Source of the DNA: Apostichopus leukothele
Lineage: Eukaryota; Echinodermata; Holothuroidea; Aspidochirotida; Stichopodidae
Direction: 5' to 3'
Assembly: GCA_010014835.2 (NCBI GenBank)
Contig: JAAAKB020122003.1
Location: forward strand, 1 to 21,570
Length of the DNA: 21,570 bases
Part shown: positions 20,321 through 21,570 of the stretch, piece by piece
How the letters are laid out: each line of letters opens with the position of its first letter
Numbering within the stretch: the first letter of the stretch is position 1
Notes under the pieces: generated by a model
The model's input: the letters and a program-made list of their open reading frames with translations, nothing else
Told to the model about the DNA's origin: nothing
The model's database searches: none
Made by a program: the position numbers and the translations under genes

Positions 20321-20646
20321 TTACAGGGAAAATATTCCACACTGTTAGTTGAAAAGCCCGTCTCAGTATCTTGTTCCTATATCAAGATATGGTTGATTGA
20401 ACGTATTTTGACTGTCTAAATCGGTAGCTCGTCGGTGACGTCATAAGGCAAAAAGTTCTTCAAAAGTTTACTTTCCTATATTATAGTCTTGTTTGTTGAT
20501 TTATCCTTGAAACCTGATACATTTGGAACGTTTGCTTAGCTGTGAGGGTACTGTAGAATATAGCAGTTTTCTCTGTAAATAAGTGATTTAAATATTATAA
20601 AGAGAAACATGTAAACTCTTTTATCTGAATAGTGCTGATGACATAG

Positions 20647-20823
20647 TTCACTCTGCTGTTGCCAGATACATTCAAATTATGTCACCGACTTACAACAATT
20701 CAGATCTTGCCATACAAGATGCTATGGAGGATGTGGCTTTGACCTCCAGATGGAGAAAATGTCCAGCATTTTTATTATAAACCAATCAACTTCAGTCACT
20801 GCAATATCCCTTGAATCTTTGCA
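20647..20823 (+). repeat. Diverged dispersed repeat, copy 2
   Basis: It shares TTCACTCTxCTGTTGCCAGA, a TTGCCAT block, GGATGTG and TTGAATCTTTGCA in order with 13674-13803. The spacing between blocks is larger here, consistent with an insertion of about 50 nt in this copy or a loss in the other. Confidence 0.5.
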
Positions 20824-21468
20824 TCCTGCAGGTTTAATGGCATTTCCTACATGGTATATGTTCAATTGAAGGTTATATACACTTTGTTCCAAGAAGCAAG
20901 CAGGTGTGATGTCATTTGATACATCTTGTCAAATACATGCATTGTTTTTCTTCATTTTTTTCACCAATTTCCAACTTTCCAATCTTGCCAATACTCCTGA
21001 TTTTACCGGCAATCTCCCAGTTTTAGGCAATCTCATTCTTATAGTGAAGTACTATGCTTATCTCCAATTATTTCCCTAAATTGCAATCAGAAATGGGTCA
21101 AGTATATTTTTTTTACCTGCTTCTTAGAAACGAGGTGGAAAATATAAAATCCACTTTGGTTTTCGGAAATAACTATAAAATGCCTGAGCAGTGTTCAGCT
21201 GAGTGCCAATGTTATCACTATAATAATTATGCCATATAGCTAAATATCATTATGTCAGGCGGTGACTCAAAATTTTTTCTATTATACTTTTAATATTTAT
21301 ATCTTGTTTTACTTGGAGTTTGCTCAGTTCTCCCTATTTTTGCCCCTAATCACCCAATTTTTAGGGATGGAAATTTTGTTGTTGTAAATATCCTCATTTG
21401 TGTGAAAGACAACTTGGCAGGACAGACTTCCACTACAGGGCCAAAATTAATTTTGATTTGTTGCCAAC

Positions 21469-21507
21469 TCCCCCCCCCCCCCCCAAAAACACCTTTTTTT
21501 TTTTTTC
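21469..21507 (+). repeat. Poly-C followed by poly-T
   Basis: A run of about 15 C, then AAAAACACC, then a run of about 14 T. It is low-complexity sequence with possible assembly uncertainty. Confidence 0.8.
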
Positions 21508-21570
21508 CCTAAATAGGCGAGACACACGAATAAAACACTGGGGCACTAACCCGCTTTCTCCCCACCTGAT

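Larger units (their letters stand above)
20321..21570. other. Flanking sequence with a repeat copy and homopolymer runs
   Basis: No gene was recognised. It contains the second dispersed repeat copy and ends with a C run followed by a T run (21469-21507). Confidence 0.5.

Noticed and set aside
20114-20419. Plus-strand frame of 101 codons overlapping the right end of the TIR element.
   Set aside because: It crosses the element boundary and shows no transposase or other domain.

Overview
The window looks like animal genomic DNA, most likely from a marine invertebrate. It is AT-rich, has multi-kilobase introns, and the protein belongs to an invertebrate-type Na+/Ca2+ exchanger class. The sequence alone does not settle the phylum. 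No bacterial, viral or prophage-like gene was seen.

One protein-coding gene can be supported: a partial sodium/calcium exchanger (NCX, SLC8 family) on the minus strand, read from about 18.8 kb down to 263. Five exons are clear. The first coding exon (18114-18795) holds the first membrane segments and the alpha-1 repeat. Exon 4292-4527 holds the start of the cytosolic loop. Exons 3217-3398 and 1726-1955 together make the first Calx-beta calcium sensor (CBD1). Exon 263-601 makes the second (CBD2). All junctions agree in phase (1, 0, 2, 1) and have GT/AG ends. The C-terminal half (rest of the loop, alpha-2 repeat, last membrane segments) lies beyond position 1. The start codon at 18795 has a strong Kozak context, and a 5' leader splice site seems to lie just upstream.

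Inside the 13.6 kb between the alpha-1 exon and the loop exon I found two unannotated in-phase exon candidates. One is a 48-nt exon (17004-17051). The other is a 12/15-nt microexon (10624-10635 or -10638) with a tandem CAGTAG acceptor. Both are phase 1-1, so each could be skipped freely. They fall where vertebrate NCX1 has its autoinhibitory XIP helix, which is not evident here.

The same 13.6 kb stretch holds five tandem arrays: a 42-bp unit (6152-6328), a two-unit alternating array (7651-8008), a 14-bp minisatellite open in three frames (12690-13115), and two arrays built on palindromes (14133-14470 and 15380-15692). There is also a perfect 12-bp hairpin (14835-14864). Upstream of the gene lies a probable non-autonomous DNA element with GGGTGCTTTTA terminal inverted repeats (19801-20320). 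A diverged dispersed repeat occurs at 13674 and again at 20647. The remaining sequence is intronic or flanking DNA with no supported gene.
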